Assembly: GCA_902805845.1 (NCBI GenBank)
Contig: CADCUI010000042.1
Span: 1-35,565 of the forward strand
DNA: 35,565 bases
Direction of reading: 5' to 3'
Source: an uncultured Nocardioidaceae bacterium
GTDB taxonomy: Bacteria; Actinomycetota; Actinomycetes; Propionibacteriales; Nocardioidaceae
Below, in pieces: positions 9,884 to 19,072 of the stretch. Every line of letters begins with the position of its first letter. Position 1 is the first letter of the stretch. The notes below the pieces were generated by a model. The model was not told the origin of the DNA, did not search any database, and worked only from the letters and a program-made list of their open reading frames with translations. The position numbers and the translations under genes were made by a program.

Positions 9884-11413
9884 TCAGACGTGTCCGAGGC
9901 GGCGGACGGTGTCCACGTCGTCGATCTCGTCCACCGGCTTGTCGTCGCGGTAGCGGAGCACGCGGGCGAACCGCAGGGCCAGGCCGGCGGGGTAGCGGGA
10001 GGACCGCTGCACACCGTCGAAGGCGATCTCCACGACCTGCTCGGGGCGCACGTGCACCACGTGGCCGTCCCGCCCGGTCTCGAGCTCGAGGAAGCGCGCC
10101 GTCTGCCAGGCGAGCATCTCGTCGGTCATCCCCTTGAACGTCTTGCCCAGCATCGCGAAGCCGCCCGTCGCCGGGTCGGCCGCGCCCAGATGGAGGTTCG
10201 AGAGGTAGCCCTGGCGCCGGCCGCTGCCCCACTCGACCCCCAGCACGACGAGGTCGAGGGTGTGCCGGGGCTTGACCTTCACCCAGCCCGAGCCGCGCCG
10301 GCCCGCCTCGTACGGCGTGGCGAGCGCCTTGACCACCACGCCCTCGTGGCCGGCGGCGACCGATTCGGCGAAGAACGCCTCCGCCTCGGCCACCGAGCTC
10401 GTCACCACCCGAGGCACCTGCTGCGCCGGGGGGACGGTCGTCGCCAGCGCCTCCAGGCGCCGGCTGCCGTCGGCGTCGACGAGGTCCGTGCCGTCGAGGT
10501 GGAGGATGTCGAAGAAGTACGGCGTGAGCGGCGTGCGGACCCGCTGCCCGTCGACGTCGCTGCTGCTCGCGGTCCGCGAGCCGGTCTCCTGGAACGGCCG
10601 GGGTCGCCCGTCCGGGTGCAACGCGATGACCTCCCCGTCGAGGACCACGCCCTCCACGTCGAGGGCAGACACCGCCTCGACGACCTCCGGCACGCGGTCG
10701 GTCACGTCGTCGAGGCTGCGGGTGAACACGCGCACCTCCGCACCGACGCGGTGGACCTGCACCCGGATGCCGTCGAGCTTGCGGTCGACGACGACCCTCC
10801 CGTCCCCGACCTTGGCGAGGGCGGCTGCCACGTCGGGCGCCGACGCCGCCAGCATCGGTCGCACCGGGCGGCCCGGCACGAGACCGACCCGGTCGAGTGC
10901 CTCCCGGCCGCCGCTCAACGCGGCGACGGCGACCTCTCCGGAGGACGGCGTGAACATCGCAGCCCGGCGCACCGCCGACGTCGGGACGCCGGCGACCTTG
11001 GCGACCGCGTCGAGGAGGACGGAGTCCTGGGCTCCCTGCCGCAGGTTCTCGAAGACCAGCGCCCGCAGCCACTGCTGCTCGGTGGCGGTGGCCCGGCCGA
11101 AGAGGCGCTCCACGGCCGCGGCGCGGGACGCCCGCGAGCCGGAACCGGCGAGGCGGCTGATCGACCCGAGTGCCGCGTCGACCTCGACCACGGTCAGGTC
11201 GGGGGTGTCCGCCGGCGGGGGCAGCGACTGCAGGGAGCGGTACCCCAGGCCGATCCTGCGCTGCCTCGGCACGCCGGAGAGGTAGGTGGCGACCACCTCC
11301 ACCTCATCGGGGTCGGCGCTCCGCAGCAGGTCGGCGATGAGCGCCGTCTTGGCGGAGCGGGCGCTGGTCGCCGTGACCTCGGCCGAGGCGCGGACGAGCC
11401 GGTCCAGGAGCAT
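9884..11413 (-). CDS. lig: ATP-dependent DNA ligase
   Basis: Seals DNA nicks using ATP via a lysyl-AMP intermediate; in bacteria that already carry the NAD-dependent LigA it is an accessory repair ligase. The 509-residue protein has an N-terminal DNA-binding domain (about residues 1-180, with GLGYRSLQSL and GSGSRASRAAAVERLF), the nucleotidyltransferase motif RKLDGIRVQVH with catalytic Lys212, LDGEVIAL, a GHEGVVVKAL motif IV, GSGWVKVKPRHTLDLVV (motif V) and an OB-fold domain. Length and order match the stand-alone LigB/LigC-type actinobacterial enzymes rather than multi-domain LigD. The ATG at 11413 is chosen because CACAAT lies 6 bases upstream and because upstream codons read through an intergenic palindrome. 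It is divergent from a DNA glycosylase gene. Confidence 0.94.
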   Translation of the reverse strand: MLLDRLVRASAEVTATSARSAKTALIADLLRSADPDEVEVVATYLSGVPRQRRIGLGYRSLQSLPPPADTPDLTVVEVDAALGSISRLAGSGSRASRAAAVERLFGRATATEQQWLRALVFENLRQGAQDSVLLDAVAKVAGVPTSAVRRAAMFTPSSGEVAVAALSGGREALDRVGLVPGRPVRPMLAASAPDVAAALAKVGDGRVVVDRKLDGIRVQVHRVGAEVRVFTRSLDDVTDRVPEVVEAVSALDVEGVVLDGEVIALHPDGRPRPFQETGSRTASSSDVDGQRVRTPLTPYFFDILHLDGTDLVDADGSRRLEALATTVPPAQQVPRVVTSSVAEAEAFFAESVAAGHEGVVVKALATPYEAGRRGSGWVKVKPRHTLDLVVLGVEWGSGRRQGYLSNLHLGAADPATGGFAMLGKTFKGMTDEMLAWQTARFLELETGRDGHVVHVRPEQVVEIAFDGVQRSSRYPAGLALRFARVLRYRDDKPVDEIDDVDTVRRLGHV

Positions 11414-11419
11414 CCGGTC

Positions 11420-11425
11420 ATTGTG
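11420..11425 (-). promoter_or_regulatory. -10 box of the DNA ligase gene
   Basis: CACAAT on the minus strand is followed by 6 bases and the ATG, the spacing of a leaderless promoter. Confidence 0.5.
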
Positions 11426-11458
11426 CCGGTGTAGGCCGGCCCGTGGCTCGGTCGCGGG

Positions 11459-11513
11459 GCAGGCACTCCCTCGATCGGTGTCATCAGGTGGCACCGATCA
11501 GGGGAGTGCCTGC
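11459..11513. repeat. Long imperfect inverted repeat between divergent DNA-repair genes
   Basis: GCAGGCACTCCC (11459-11470) is the exact complement of GGGAGTGCCTGC (11502-11513), and inside it GATCGGTG (11473-11480) pairs with CACCGATC (11492-11499), leaving only a 2-base mismatch on each side and an 11-base loop. The stem is 20 paired bases. Lying between divergent promoters it could be an operator or a repetitive palindrome; its size and perfect outer arms favour a repeat element. Confidence 0.85.
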
Positions 11514-11526
11514 AGCCGCTGCGACG

Positions 11527-11532
11527 TACAGT
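11527..11532 (+). promoter_or_regulatory. -10 box of the DNA glycosylase gene
   Basis: TACAGT fits TANNNT and is followed by 7 bases and the GTG at 11540, so transcription probably starts at the start codon. Confidence 0.65.
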
Positions 11533-11539
11533 GAGGGCC

Positions 11540-12484
11540 GTGTCAGCCGGGGACCTCGCCGTCGAGCGCGTGTGGCGGCCGTCGTGGCCGTGCCCGGTGG
11601 CGCAGGTGCTGGGGTCGTTACGCCGGGGAGCCGGTGACCCGACGTACCACCGCGACCCCGACGGGACCGTGTGGAAGGCGTGGCGGACCCCTGCGGGGCC
11701 GGTGACGCTGGCGGTGCGCGCGCTGTCCGCGGAAGGTCTGGTCCGGGCGTCGGCCTGGGGACCTGGTGCCGGCTGGGTGCTGGACGGCCTGCCGGTGCTC
11801 CTCGGGGCGACCGACGACCCCACCGGTTTCGTCCCGCGGCACGCCGCGCTGGCACGTGCCTGGCAGCGCCACCCCCACTGGCGGGTCCCGCGCACCCGCC
11901 TGGTCGTCGACGCCCTGGTGCCCGCGGTCCTCGAGCAGAAGGTGACCGGCAAGGAGGCCTTCGCCTCCTACCGGCACCTCGTACGTCGCCACGGGGCCCC
12001 TGCCCCTGGTGGTGACCTGGCCGCCCGTCGCCGGCTGATGGTGGCGCCGCCACCCTCCGCGCTGCGGCGCGTGCCCTCCTGGGAGTGGCTGCGGTTCGGG
12101 GTCGACCCGGCCCGGTCCCGCAGCGTGGTCCGCGTCGCGCAGGTCGCCGACGCCCTGGAACGGCTCGTCGACGTGAGCACCGAGGAGGCCGACCGGCGGC
12201 TCCGGACGGTGCCCGGCGTCGGGGTGTGGACGTCGGCGGAGGTGCGCGCTCGTGCACTCGGGGACGCCGACGCCGTCAGCTTCGGCGACTACCACGTCGC
12301 CAAGGACGTCGGCTGGGCGCTCACCGGCCGCCCCGCCGACGACGCGCAGATGGCAGTCCTCCTCGAGCCCTACCTCGGCCACCGGCTGCGGGTGCAGGTG
12401 CTGGTCGGGCTCGACGGCCTCCGCCGACCTCGGCGGGGCCCGCGGATGACCCTGCCGACGCACCTGCCGACGACGGTGGGCTGA
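11540..12484 (+). CDS. HhH-GPD DNA glycosylase (3-methyladenine glycosylase-like)
   Basis: A 314-residue base-excision repair protein of the AlkA-like HhH-GPD superfamily. The helix-hairpin-helix is LRTVPGVGVWTSAEVRARAL (about residues 220-239) and is followed by DADAVSFGDYHVAKDVG, where the Asp of the GDYH motif is in the catalytic position; LVPAVLEQKVTGKEAFASYRHLVRRHG is the typical helix that wedges DNA. There is no iron-sulfur Cys cluster at the C-terminus, which separates it from MutY/Nth. The start at GTG 11540 follows from the -10 box; GTG 11531, in frame, overlaps that box. It ends 13 bases from the stop of the convergent phospholipase D gene. Substrate specificity cannot be read, but alkylated purines are usual for this branch. 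Confidence 0.88.
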   Translation: MSAGDLAVERVWRPSWPCPVAQVLGSLRRGAGDPTYHRDPDGTVWKAWRTPAGPVTLAVRALSAEGLVRASAWGPGAGWVLDGLPVLLGATDDPTGFVPRHAALARAWQRHPHWRVPRTRLVVDALVPAVLEQKVTGKEAFASYRHLVRRHGAPAPGGDLAARRRLMVAPPPSALRRVPSWEWLRFGVDPARSRSVVRVAQVADALERLVDVSTEEADRRLRTVPGVGVWTSAEVRARALGDADAVSFGDYHVAKDVGWALTGRPADDAQMAVLLEPYLGHRLRVQVLVGLDGLRRPRRGPRMTLPTHLPTTVG

Positions 12485-12497
12485 GGGCTACATCTGA

Positions 12498-13775
<1,278 letters not shown>

Positions 13776-13781
13776 GGGACG

Positions 13782-13812
13782 AATCTAGCCTGTCGGTGCC
13801 GCTCGTTAGGCT
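13782..13812. promoter_or_regulatory. Back-to-back promoters for the phospholipase D gene and uvrB
   Basis: Minus strand: TAGATT at 13787-13782, then 6 bases to the GTG at 13775. Plus strand: TAGGCT at 13807-13812, then 6 bases to the ATG at 13819. The two -10 boxes face away from each other within 31 bases, so each promoter's -35 region overlaps the other's. No LexA box is present here. Confidence 0.7.
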
Positions 13813-13818
13813 TGGCGC

Positions 13819-15930
13819 ATGAGGCCCGTCACCGACCTGAAGCGCAAGGTGGCACCGTTCGAGGTGATCTCGGAGTTCCAGCCCTCGGGCGACCAGCCCA
13901 CGGCCATCGACGACATCGAGCGCCGGGTCCGCGCCGGCGAGCAGGACGTCGTGCTGCTCGGCGCGACCGGCACCGGCAAGACCGCGACCGTCGCCTGGGC
14001 GGTCGAGCGGCTCCAGCGCCCCGCCCTGGTCATGCAGCCGAACAAGACCCTTGCCGCGCAGTTCGCCAACGAGCTGCGCCAGCTGCTGCCCAACAACGCG
14101 GTGGAGTACTTCGTCTCCTACTACGACTACTACCAGCCCGAGGCCTACGTCCCGCAGACGGACACCTACATCGAGAAGGACTCCTCGATCAACGAGGAGG
14201 TGGAGCGGCTCCGGCACTCCGCGACGAACTCGCTGCTCACCCGCCGCGACGTGATCGTGGTCTCGACGGTGTCCTGCATCTACGGCCTCGGCACGCCGCA
14301 GGAGTACGTCGACCGGATGGTGCGGCTGCGCGTCGGGGGCGAGGTCGATCGCGACCAGCTGCTGCGCCGCCTGGTCGAGATCCAGTACACCCGCAACGAC
14401 CAGGCGTTCACGCGTGGCACGTTCCGGGTCCGCGGCGACACCCTGGAGATCTTCCCCGTCTACGAGGAGCACGCCGTCCGGGTCGAGCTGTTCGGCGACG
14501 AGATCGAGCGGCTGATGACGCTGCACCCGATCACCGGCGAGGTCGTGACCGAGGACGACGAGCTCTACATCTTCCCGGCCACCCACTACGTCGCGGGGCC
14601 GGAGCGGATGGAGCGGGCCATCCGCGGCATGGAGCTCGAGCTCGCAGACCGGCTCGCCGAGTTCGAGCGGCAGGGGAAGCTGCTCGAGGCCCAGCGGCTG
14701 CGGATGCGCACGACGTACGACATCGAGATGATGCGCCAGGTGGGCAGCTGCTCGGGCATCGAGAACTACTCGATGCACATCGACGGCCGGTCCCCGGGGT
14801 CGGCGCCGAACTGCCTCCTCGACTACTTCCCCGAGGACTTCCTGCTCGTCGTCGACGAGTCGCACGTCGCCGTCCCGCAGATCGGCGGGATGTACGAAGG
14901 CGACATGTCGCGCAAGCGCAACCTCGTCGACCACGGCTTCCGCCTCCCCAGCGCCATGGACAACCGGCCGCTCAAGTGGGAGGAGTTCCTCGACCGCATC
15001 GGCCAGACGGTCTACCTCTCCGCCACGCCGGGCAACTACGAGCTCGACAAGGCCGGCGGCCTGGGCAACGTCGTCGAGCAGATCATCCGGCCCACCGGTC
15101 TGGTCGACCCCGAGGTCGTCGTGAAGGGGACCAAGGGGCAGATCGACGACCTCATCCACGAGATCAGGGTGCGCGCGGACCGCAACGAGCGGGTGCTCGT
15201 CACGACGCTGACCAAGAAGATGTCGGAGGACCTGACCGACTACCTCCTCGAGGCCGGGATCCGCACCCGCTACCTGCACAGCGAGGTCGACACCCTGCGT
15301 CGGATCGAGCTGCTCCGGGAGCTGCGCCTGGGGGAGTACGACGTGCTGGTCGGCATCAACCTGCTGCGGGAGGGGCTCGACCTTCCGGAGGTCTCCCTGG
15401 TGGCGATCCTCGACGCCGACAAGGAAGGCTTCCTCCGGTCCGACAAGTCGCTGATCCAGACCATCGGTCGCGCGGCGCGCAACGTCTCCGGCCAGGTCAT
15501 CATGTACGCCGACAAGGTGACGCCGTCGATGGAGCTGGCAATCGACGAGACCAACCGCCGTCGGGAGAAGCAGGTCGCCTACAACGCCGAGCGCGGACTC
15601 GACCCGCAGCCGCTCCGGAAGAAGATCGCCGACATCACCGAGATGCTGGCGCGTGAGGACGAGAGCACCGAGCAGCTCCTGCAGAGCTGGCAGCACCTGG
15701 ACCCCCGCAGCAAGAAGGCGCCGGTCCCGGGCCTGTCGAAGCTCAAGGCGCACACGGCCGACCTCGCCGGCCTCCCGACGGCCGACCTCGCCGAGCTGGT
15801 GCAGCAGCTCACCGAGCAGATGCACACGGCCGCGGCGGAGCTCCAGTTCGAGGTGGCTGCGCGGCTGCGCGACGAGATCTCCGACCTGAAGAAGGAGCTG
15901 CGGCAGATGGTGGAGGCGGGAGCCCGGTGA
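13819..15930 (+). CDS. uvrB: Excinuclease ABC subunit B
   Basis: Damage-verifying helicase subunit of UvrABC nucleotide excision repair. The 703-residue length is normal. It has Walker A GATGTGKT (residues 48-55), the beta-hairpin region [21 protein letters not shown] that inserts between DNA strands, the DESHVAVPQ Walker B, the helicase motif [24 protein letters not shown], and the C-terminal UVR domain (about residues 660-697, [19 protein letters not shown]) that contacts UvrC. The ATG is 6 bases after TAGGCT. The last bases GTGA overlap the next gene's start. Very secure. Confidence 0.98.
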   Translation: MRPVTDLKRKVAPFEVISEFQPSGDQPTAIDDIERRVRAGEQDVVLLGATGTGKTATVAWAVERLQRPALVMQPNKTLAAQFANELRQLLPNNAVEYFVSYYDYYQPEAYVPQTDTYIEKDSSINEEVERLRHSATNSLLTRRDVIVVSTVSCIYGLGTPQEYVDRMVRLRVGGEVDRDQLLRRLVEIQYTRNDQAFTRGTFRVRGDTLEIFPVYEEHAVRVELFGDEIERLMTLHPITGEVVTEDDELYIFPATHYVAGPERMERAIRGMELELADRLAEFERQGKLLEAQRLRMRTTYDIEMMRQVGSCSGIENYSMHIDGRSPGSAPNCLLDYFPEDFLLVVDESHVAVPQIGGMYEGDMSRKRNLVDHGFRLPSAMDNRPLKWEEFLDRIGQTVYLSATPGNYELDKAGGLGNVVEQIIRPTGLVDPEVVVKGTKGQIDDLIHEIRVRADRNERVLVTTLTKKMSEDLTDYLLEAGIRTRYLHSEVDTLRRIELLRELRLGEYDVLVGINLLREGLDLPEVSLVAILDADKEGFLRSDKSLIQTIGRAARNVSGQVIMYADKVTPSMELAIDETNRRREKQVAYNAERGLDPQPLRKKIADITEMLAREDESTEQLLQSWQHLDPRSKKAPVPGLSKLKAHTADLAGLPTADLAELVQQLTEQMHTAAAELQFEVAARLRDEISDLKKELRQMVEAGAR

Positions 15931-16364
15931 CGGCCCGAGAGGTCCAGGTGACCTTCGACTGCGGCGACCCAGCCGCCCTGGCGGCGTTCTGGGCCGAGGT
16001 GCTCGGCTACCGGCTCGACCCGCCGCCGCCGGGGTTCGCGACCTGGGAGGCCGCGCTCGAGGCGTGGGGGGTGCCGCCGGAGCGGCGCAACGACCGGTCG
16101 GCGGTGAGCGACCCGGACTCGAGGGGTCCGCGGCTGTTCTTCCAGAAGGTCCCGGAGGGCAAGGGGGCCAAGAACCGTGTCCATCTCGACGTCCGGGCCG
16201 CGCCCGACCTCGCCGGGGAGGAGCGGATGACGGCGCTGGAGCGGGAAGCCACCCGCCTGGTCGGGCTGGGTGCCACCCGGCTGGAGCGCGTCGAGCCGGG
16301 TGGCCTGCAGGCAGGGCATGTGGTCATGCAGGACCCGGAGGGCAACGAGTTCTGCCTTGACTGA
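15927..16364 (+). CDS. VOC/glyoxalase-like domain protein
   Basis: A 145-residue protein of the vicinal oxygen chelate superfamily, the glyoxalase-like type common in actinobacteria. Features are the opening [45 protein letters not shown] with the His of the metal site, and a C-terminal [15 protein letters not shown]. It has the length of one domain of the fold; the substrate is unknown. The GTG start overlaps the uvrB stop (GTGA), so it is coupled to uvrB, but this does not show a role in repair. The MmcQ-like gene starts inside its last codons. Confidence 0.85.
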   Translation: MTAREVQVTFDCGDPAALAAFWAEVLGYRLDPPPPGFATWEAALEAWGVPPERRNDRSAVSDPDSRGPRLFFQKVPEGKGAKNRVHLDVRAAPDLAGEERMTALEREATRLVGLGATRLERVEPGGLQAGHVVMQDPEGNEFCLD

Positions 16365-16752
16365 CGCGAGGCGGCTCGGCCGCAGCGAGGTGCTCGCCCA
16401 CTGCCTGGCCAGGCCCGGCGCCTGGGAGGACACCCCGTGGGAGGGCGACGTCGTCACCAAGGTGCACGACAAGATCTTCGCGTTCCTCGGTGGTGAAGAG
16501 GGCTCGGCGGGCGTGGGGCTCAAGTGCGGCGCGACCCGTGAGGAGGCCGACGAGTGGCTCGCCCGGTTCCCGGCCGACGCCTCGATCATGGCCTATCTCG
16601 GCCGCTCCGGGTGGAACTCGCTGCGCCTCGGCGGCGAGATCCCCGACGGCGAGCTCCTGGAGGCCGTCGACGAGTCCTACGCCCGGGTCGTCGGCCGGCT
16701 GCCGAGGAAGCACCGACCTCCGGGCTGGGACGGCGCCGTGGTGCGACCCTGA
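16357..16752 (+). CDS. MmcQ/YjbR family protein
   Basis: A 131-residue protein of the MmcQ/YjbR (CyaY-like fold) family, small basic proteins often described as DNA-binding, although the function is poorly known. Typical sequences are EVLAHCLARPGAWEDTPWEG, KIFAFLGGEEGS, GLKCGATREEADEW and GWNSLRLGGEIPDGELLEAVDESYARV. The TTG at 16357 gives the standard N-terminus and overlaps the preceding stop by eight bases; upstream in-frame codons lie inside the VOC gene and are not family-like. It is probably the third gene of the uvrB transcript. Confidence 0.85.
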   Translation: MTDARRLGRSEVLAHCLARPGAWEDTPWEGDVVTKVHDKIFAFLGGEEGSAGVGLKCGATREEADEWLARFPADASIMAYLGRSGWNSLRLGGEIPDGELLEAVDESYARVVGRLPRKHRPPGWDGAVVRP

Positions 16753-16796
16753 CTGCTGCGCGCCCGACCTGGGTACGTCTGGAACAATGAGCCGCG

Positions 16797-16948
16797 GTGG
16801 AGGGGAGGACCCCTTCGCAATGGTGTGGTCATCACGGTCGTCCGCCCCGCGCGGGCACCGGTGCCGTTGGTCCCTCGGTCGCCGTTCCGGCACCCGCGGG
16901 CGGAAGGGACCTCCGGAGACCGGTCGATTTCCCGCAAGCTCCGGAGGT
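16797..16948 (+). promoter_or_regulatory. Candidate manganese (yybP-ykoY-like) riboswitch before the TerC gene
   Basis: The leader before the TerC gene starts with GGAGG-GGAG (16799-16807), matching the P1/L1 start (GGGGAG) of yybP-ykoY RNAs, contains GGTCATCACGGTCGTC (16826-16841) similar to their conserved CGTCATCACGG, and closes with GGGACCTCC (16906-16914), matching the GACC-P1 end. GGAGG (16799-16803) pairs with CCTCC (16910-16914) to make P1, and CCGCCC (16842-16847) with GGGCGG (16898-16903) inside. ACCTCCGGAG (16909-16918) is also the exact complement of CTCCGGAGGT (16939-16948), which contains the Shine-Dalgarno sequence, so P1 formation would free it. AACAAT (16783-16788) is a possible -10 box that would start the RNA near 16795. 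The class assignment rests on remembered consensus and on TerC being its known partner. Confidence 0.72.
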
Positions 16949-16956
16949 AGTCACGG

Positions 16957-17967
16957 ATGAACGTTCCGGCATGGGTCTGGTGGGCCACGCTGATCATCAC
17001 GACGGTGGTCCTGATCTTCGACGTCTTCGTCGTCGGTCGGCGGCCGCACGAGCCCTCGCGCAAGGAGGTCACCTACGCGCTCTGCGGGTACATCGGGGCG
17101 GCGATCGCCTTCGGGATCGCGGTGTGGGTCTTCGCCGGACACAAGTACGGCACCGAGTTCTTCGCAGGCTGGCTGACGGAGTACTCCCTGTCGGTCGACA
17201 ACCTGTTCATCTTCATCATCATCATGAGCCGGCTCGGGGTGCCGCGTCAGTACCAGCAGTCGGCGCTCCTGATCGGCATCGTCCTGGCACTGGTCTTCCG
17301 CGGGATCTTCATCGCTGTCGGAGCCGCGGCGATCAACCAGTTCAGCTGGGTGTTCTACCTGTTCGGGGCCTTCCTGATCTACACCGGCGCCAAGCTGGCG
17401 AAGCAGGGGCCCGAGGACGAGGACGAGTACCGCGAGAACAAGCTCGTCACCTACGTCCGCACCGTGCTGCCGCACACCGACGACTACCGCGAGGGCAAGA
17501 TCGCCGTGCGGGAGGGCGGCAAGTGGCTGTTCACTCCGATGTTCGCCGTCATCGTCGCCCTCGGCACCACCGACCTGCTGTTCGCGCTCGACTCCATCCC
17601 GGCGATCTACGGGCTCACCCGTGAGCCGTACCTGGTGCTCACCGCGAACATCTTCGCGCTCATGGGGCTCCGCCAGCTGTACTTCCTGCTCGGCGGGCTG
17701 CTCGAGCGGCTGGTCTTCCTCACCTACGGGCTGGCGTTCCTGCTGGCCTTCATCGGCGTGAAGCTGGTCCTGCACGCCCTGCACGAGAACGAGCTGCCGT
17801 TCATCAACGGCGGCGAGCACGTCGAGTGGGCCCCGGAGATCCCCACCCTGATCTCGCTCGGGGTCATCATCGTCACGCTCGTGGTGACGACCATCCTGAG
17901 CCTGCTGGTCTCGAGTCGCGAGAGCAAGCGGGAGCGTGAGGCTCAGAGCGGCCCTCGCCGGGACTGA
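16957..17967 (+). CDS. TerC family integral membrane protein, probable Mn2+ exporter
   Basis: A 336-residue membrane protein with about 8-9 hydrophobic segments. It has the TerC/Alx signatures: EYSLSVDNLFIFIIIMSRL with the conserved Asp and Asn, and GTTDLLFALDSIPAIYGLTREPYLVLTANIFALMGLRQLYFLL. Members of this family are now linked to manganese efflux, and some to tellurite resistance. A hydrophilic acidic loop (about residues 148-180, GPEDEDEYRENK) is typical. The ATG has GGAGG 9 bases upstream, and that site is within the 3' arm of the leader's switching stem, so translation is probably metal-controlled. The gene follows the MmcQ-like gene by 204 bases, most of them the leader. Confidence 0.92.
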   Translation: MNVPAWVWWATLIITTVVLIFDVFVVGRRPHEPSRKEVTYALCGYIGAAIAFGIAVWVFAGHKYGTEFFAGWLTEYSLSVDNLFIFIIIMSRLGVPRQYQQSALLIGIVLALVFRGIFIAVGAAAINQFSWVFYLFGAFLIYTGAKLAKQGPEDEDEYRENKLVTYVRTVLPHTDDYREGKIAVREGGKWLFTPMFAVIVALGTTDLLFALDSIPAIYGLTREPYLVLTANIFALMGLRQLYFLLGGLLERLVFLTYGLAFLLAFIGVKLVLHALHENELPFINGGEHVEWAPEIPTLISLGVIIVTLVVTTILSLLVSSRESKREREAQSGPRRD

Positions 17968-17980
17968 GCGCCGGCCTCCC

Positions 17981-18010
17981 CCGGACGAGCCGGTCACCCG
18001 ACTCGTCGGT
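17981..18010 (+). terminator. Possible terminator after the TerC gene
   Basis: GACGAG (17984-17989) pairs with CTCGTC (18002-18007) across a 12-base loop, 16 bases past the stop. There is no U tract, so this is a weak call. Confidence 0.35.
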
Positions 18011-18085
18011 GGGCCTCGAGGATGTTGCTTCCCTTGAGCACGTGAACGCGCTGTAATCGTCCCCGGGCTGGTCGGAGGAGGAGCG

Positions 18086-19066
18086 GTGACGCGCACGGAT
18101 ACCGAGGTGGACCTGCTCATCGTGGGCGCGGGACCGGTGGGGCTGTACGCCGCCTACTACGCCGGGTTCCGTGGGCTCTCGGTGGCGGTGGTGGACTCGC
18201 TGCCGGAGCTGGGCGGTCAGATCACGGCGATGTACCCCGAGAAGGACATCCTCGACGTGGCCGGCTTTCCGGTGGTCAAGGGCAAGGACCTCGTCGAGGG
18301 GCTCGTGACGCAAGCCGCCACCGCGCGGCCGACGTACCTGCTGTCGCGCACCGCGCAGACGCTCATTTCCGAGGCCGAGGAGCTCCGCGTCGGGCTCGAC
18401 GACGGCACCACGGTGCACGCCAGGTCCGTGATCATCACCGCCGGGATCGGCAAGTTCACGCCCCGGCCGCTGCCGGCCGCGCAGGACTGGCCGGGACCCG
18501 AGGTGGCGTTCTTCGTGCCGTCGTTCGCCGAGTACGCCGGCAAGGACGTGGTCATCGTGGGAGGTGGGGACAGCGCGTTCGACTGGGCGCTCGCCCTCGA
18601 GCCGGTGGCCGCCTCGGTGACGCTGGTCCACCGCAGGGACGCCTTCCGGGCCCACCAGGCGACCGTGGACAAGGTGCTGGGCGGCACCGCCTCGGTGCTG
18701 ACGAACTCCCACGTCACGCGGCTCGTCGGCGGCAGCGGCCTCGAGTCGGTGGAGGTCGAGAACGTCAAGACGCACGAGACCACGTCGGTCAAGGCTCAGG
18801 CCGTCGTCGCGGCCCTCGGCTTCGTGGCGGACCTCGGCCCGATCCAGCAGTGGGGGCTGGAGGTCGTCAAGCGGCACATCGTCGTCGACTCCGCCACCCG
18901 CACGAACGTGCCCCGCGTCTTCGCCGCCGGGGACATCACCGAGTACCCCGGCAAGGTGCGGCTGATCGCCGTGGGCTTCGGCGAGGCGGCGACCGCGGTC
19001 AACAACGCGGCGGTGGCGATCAACCCCGCGGCGCACCTGTTCCCCGGCCACTCCTCAGAGGGCTGA
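18086..19066 (+). CDS. Ferredoxin-NADP+ reductase type 2 (thioredoxin-reductase-like flavoprotein)
   Basis: A 326-residue FAD/NAD(P)H enzyme related to thioredoxin reductase but lacking its CxxC pair, as in the Bacillus YumC-type ferredoxin/flavodoxin-NADP+ reductases. Visible are the FAD site LIVGAGPVGLYAAYYAGFRG (about residues 10-29), GGQITAMYPEKDILDVAGFP, the NADPH site VIVGGGDSAFDWAL (about residues 154-167) followed by HRRDAFRAH, and the FAD-closing AAGDITEYPGKVRLIAVGFGEAA. The GTG start has a strong purine run (GGAGGAGGAG) just upstream. The kinase gene begins 6 bases after its stop, which suggests one transcript, although the enzyme has no evident link to signalling. It could donate or take electrons at ferredoxin used by the sulfite reductase in this window, but that is speculation. 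Confidence 0.9.
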   Translation: MTRTDTEVDLLIVGAGPVGLYAAYYAGFRGLSVAVVDSLPELGGQITAMYPEKDILDVAGFPVVKGKDLVEGLVTQAATARPTYLLSRTAQTLISEAEELRVGLDDGTTVHARSVIITAGIGKFTPRPLPAAQDWPGPEVAFFVPSFAEYAGKDVVIVGGGDSAFDWALALEPVAASVTLVHRRDAFRAHQATVDKVLGGTASVLTNSHVTRLVGGSGLESVEVENVKTHETTSVKAQAVVAALGFVADLGPIQQWGLEVVKRHIVVDSATRTNVPRVFAAGDITEYPGKVRLIAVGFGEAATAVNNAAVAINPAAHLFPGHSSEG

Positions 19067-19072
19067 GCCGGG

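Noticed and set aside
13776-13818. LexA box before uvrB
   Set aside because: No TCGAAC-N4-GTTCGA or close variant is present in the 43-base divergent region.
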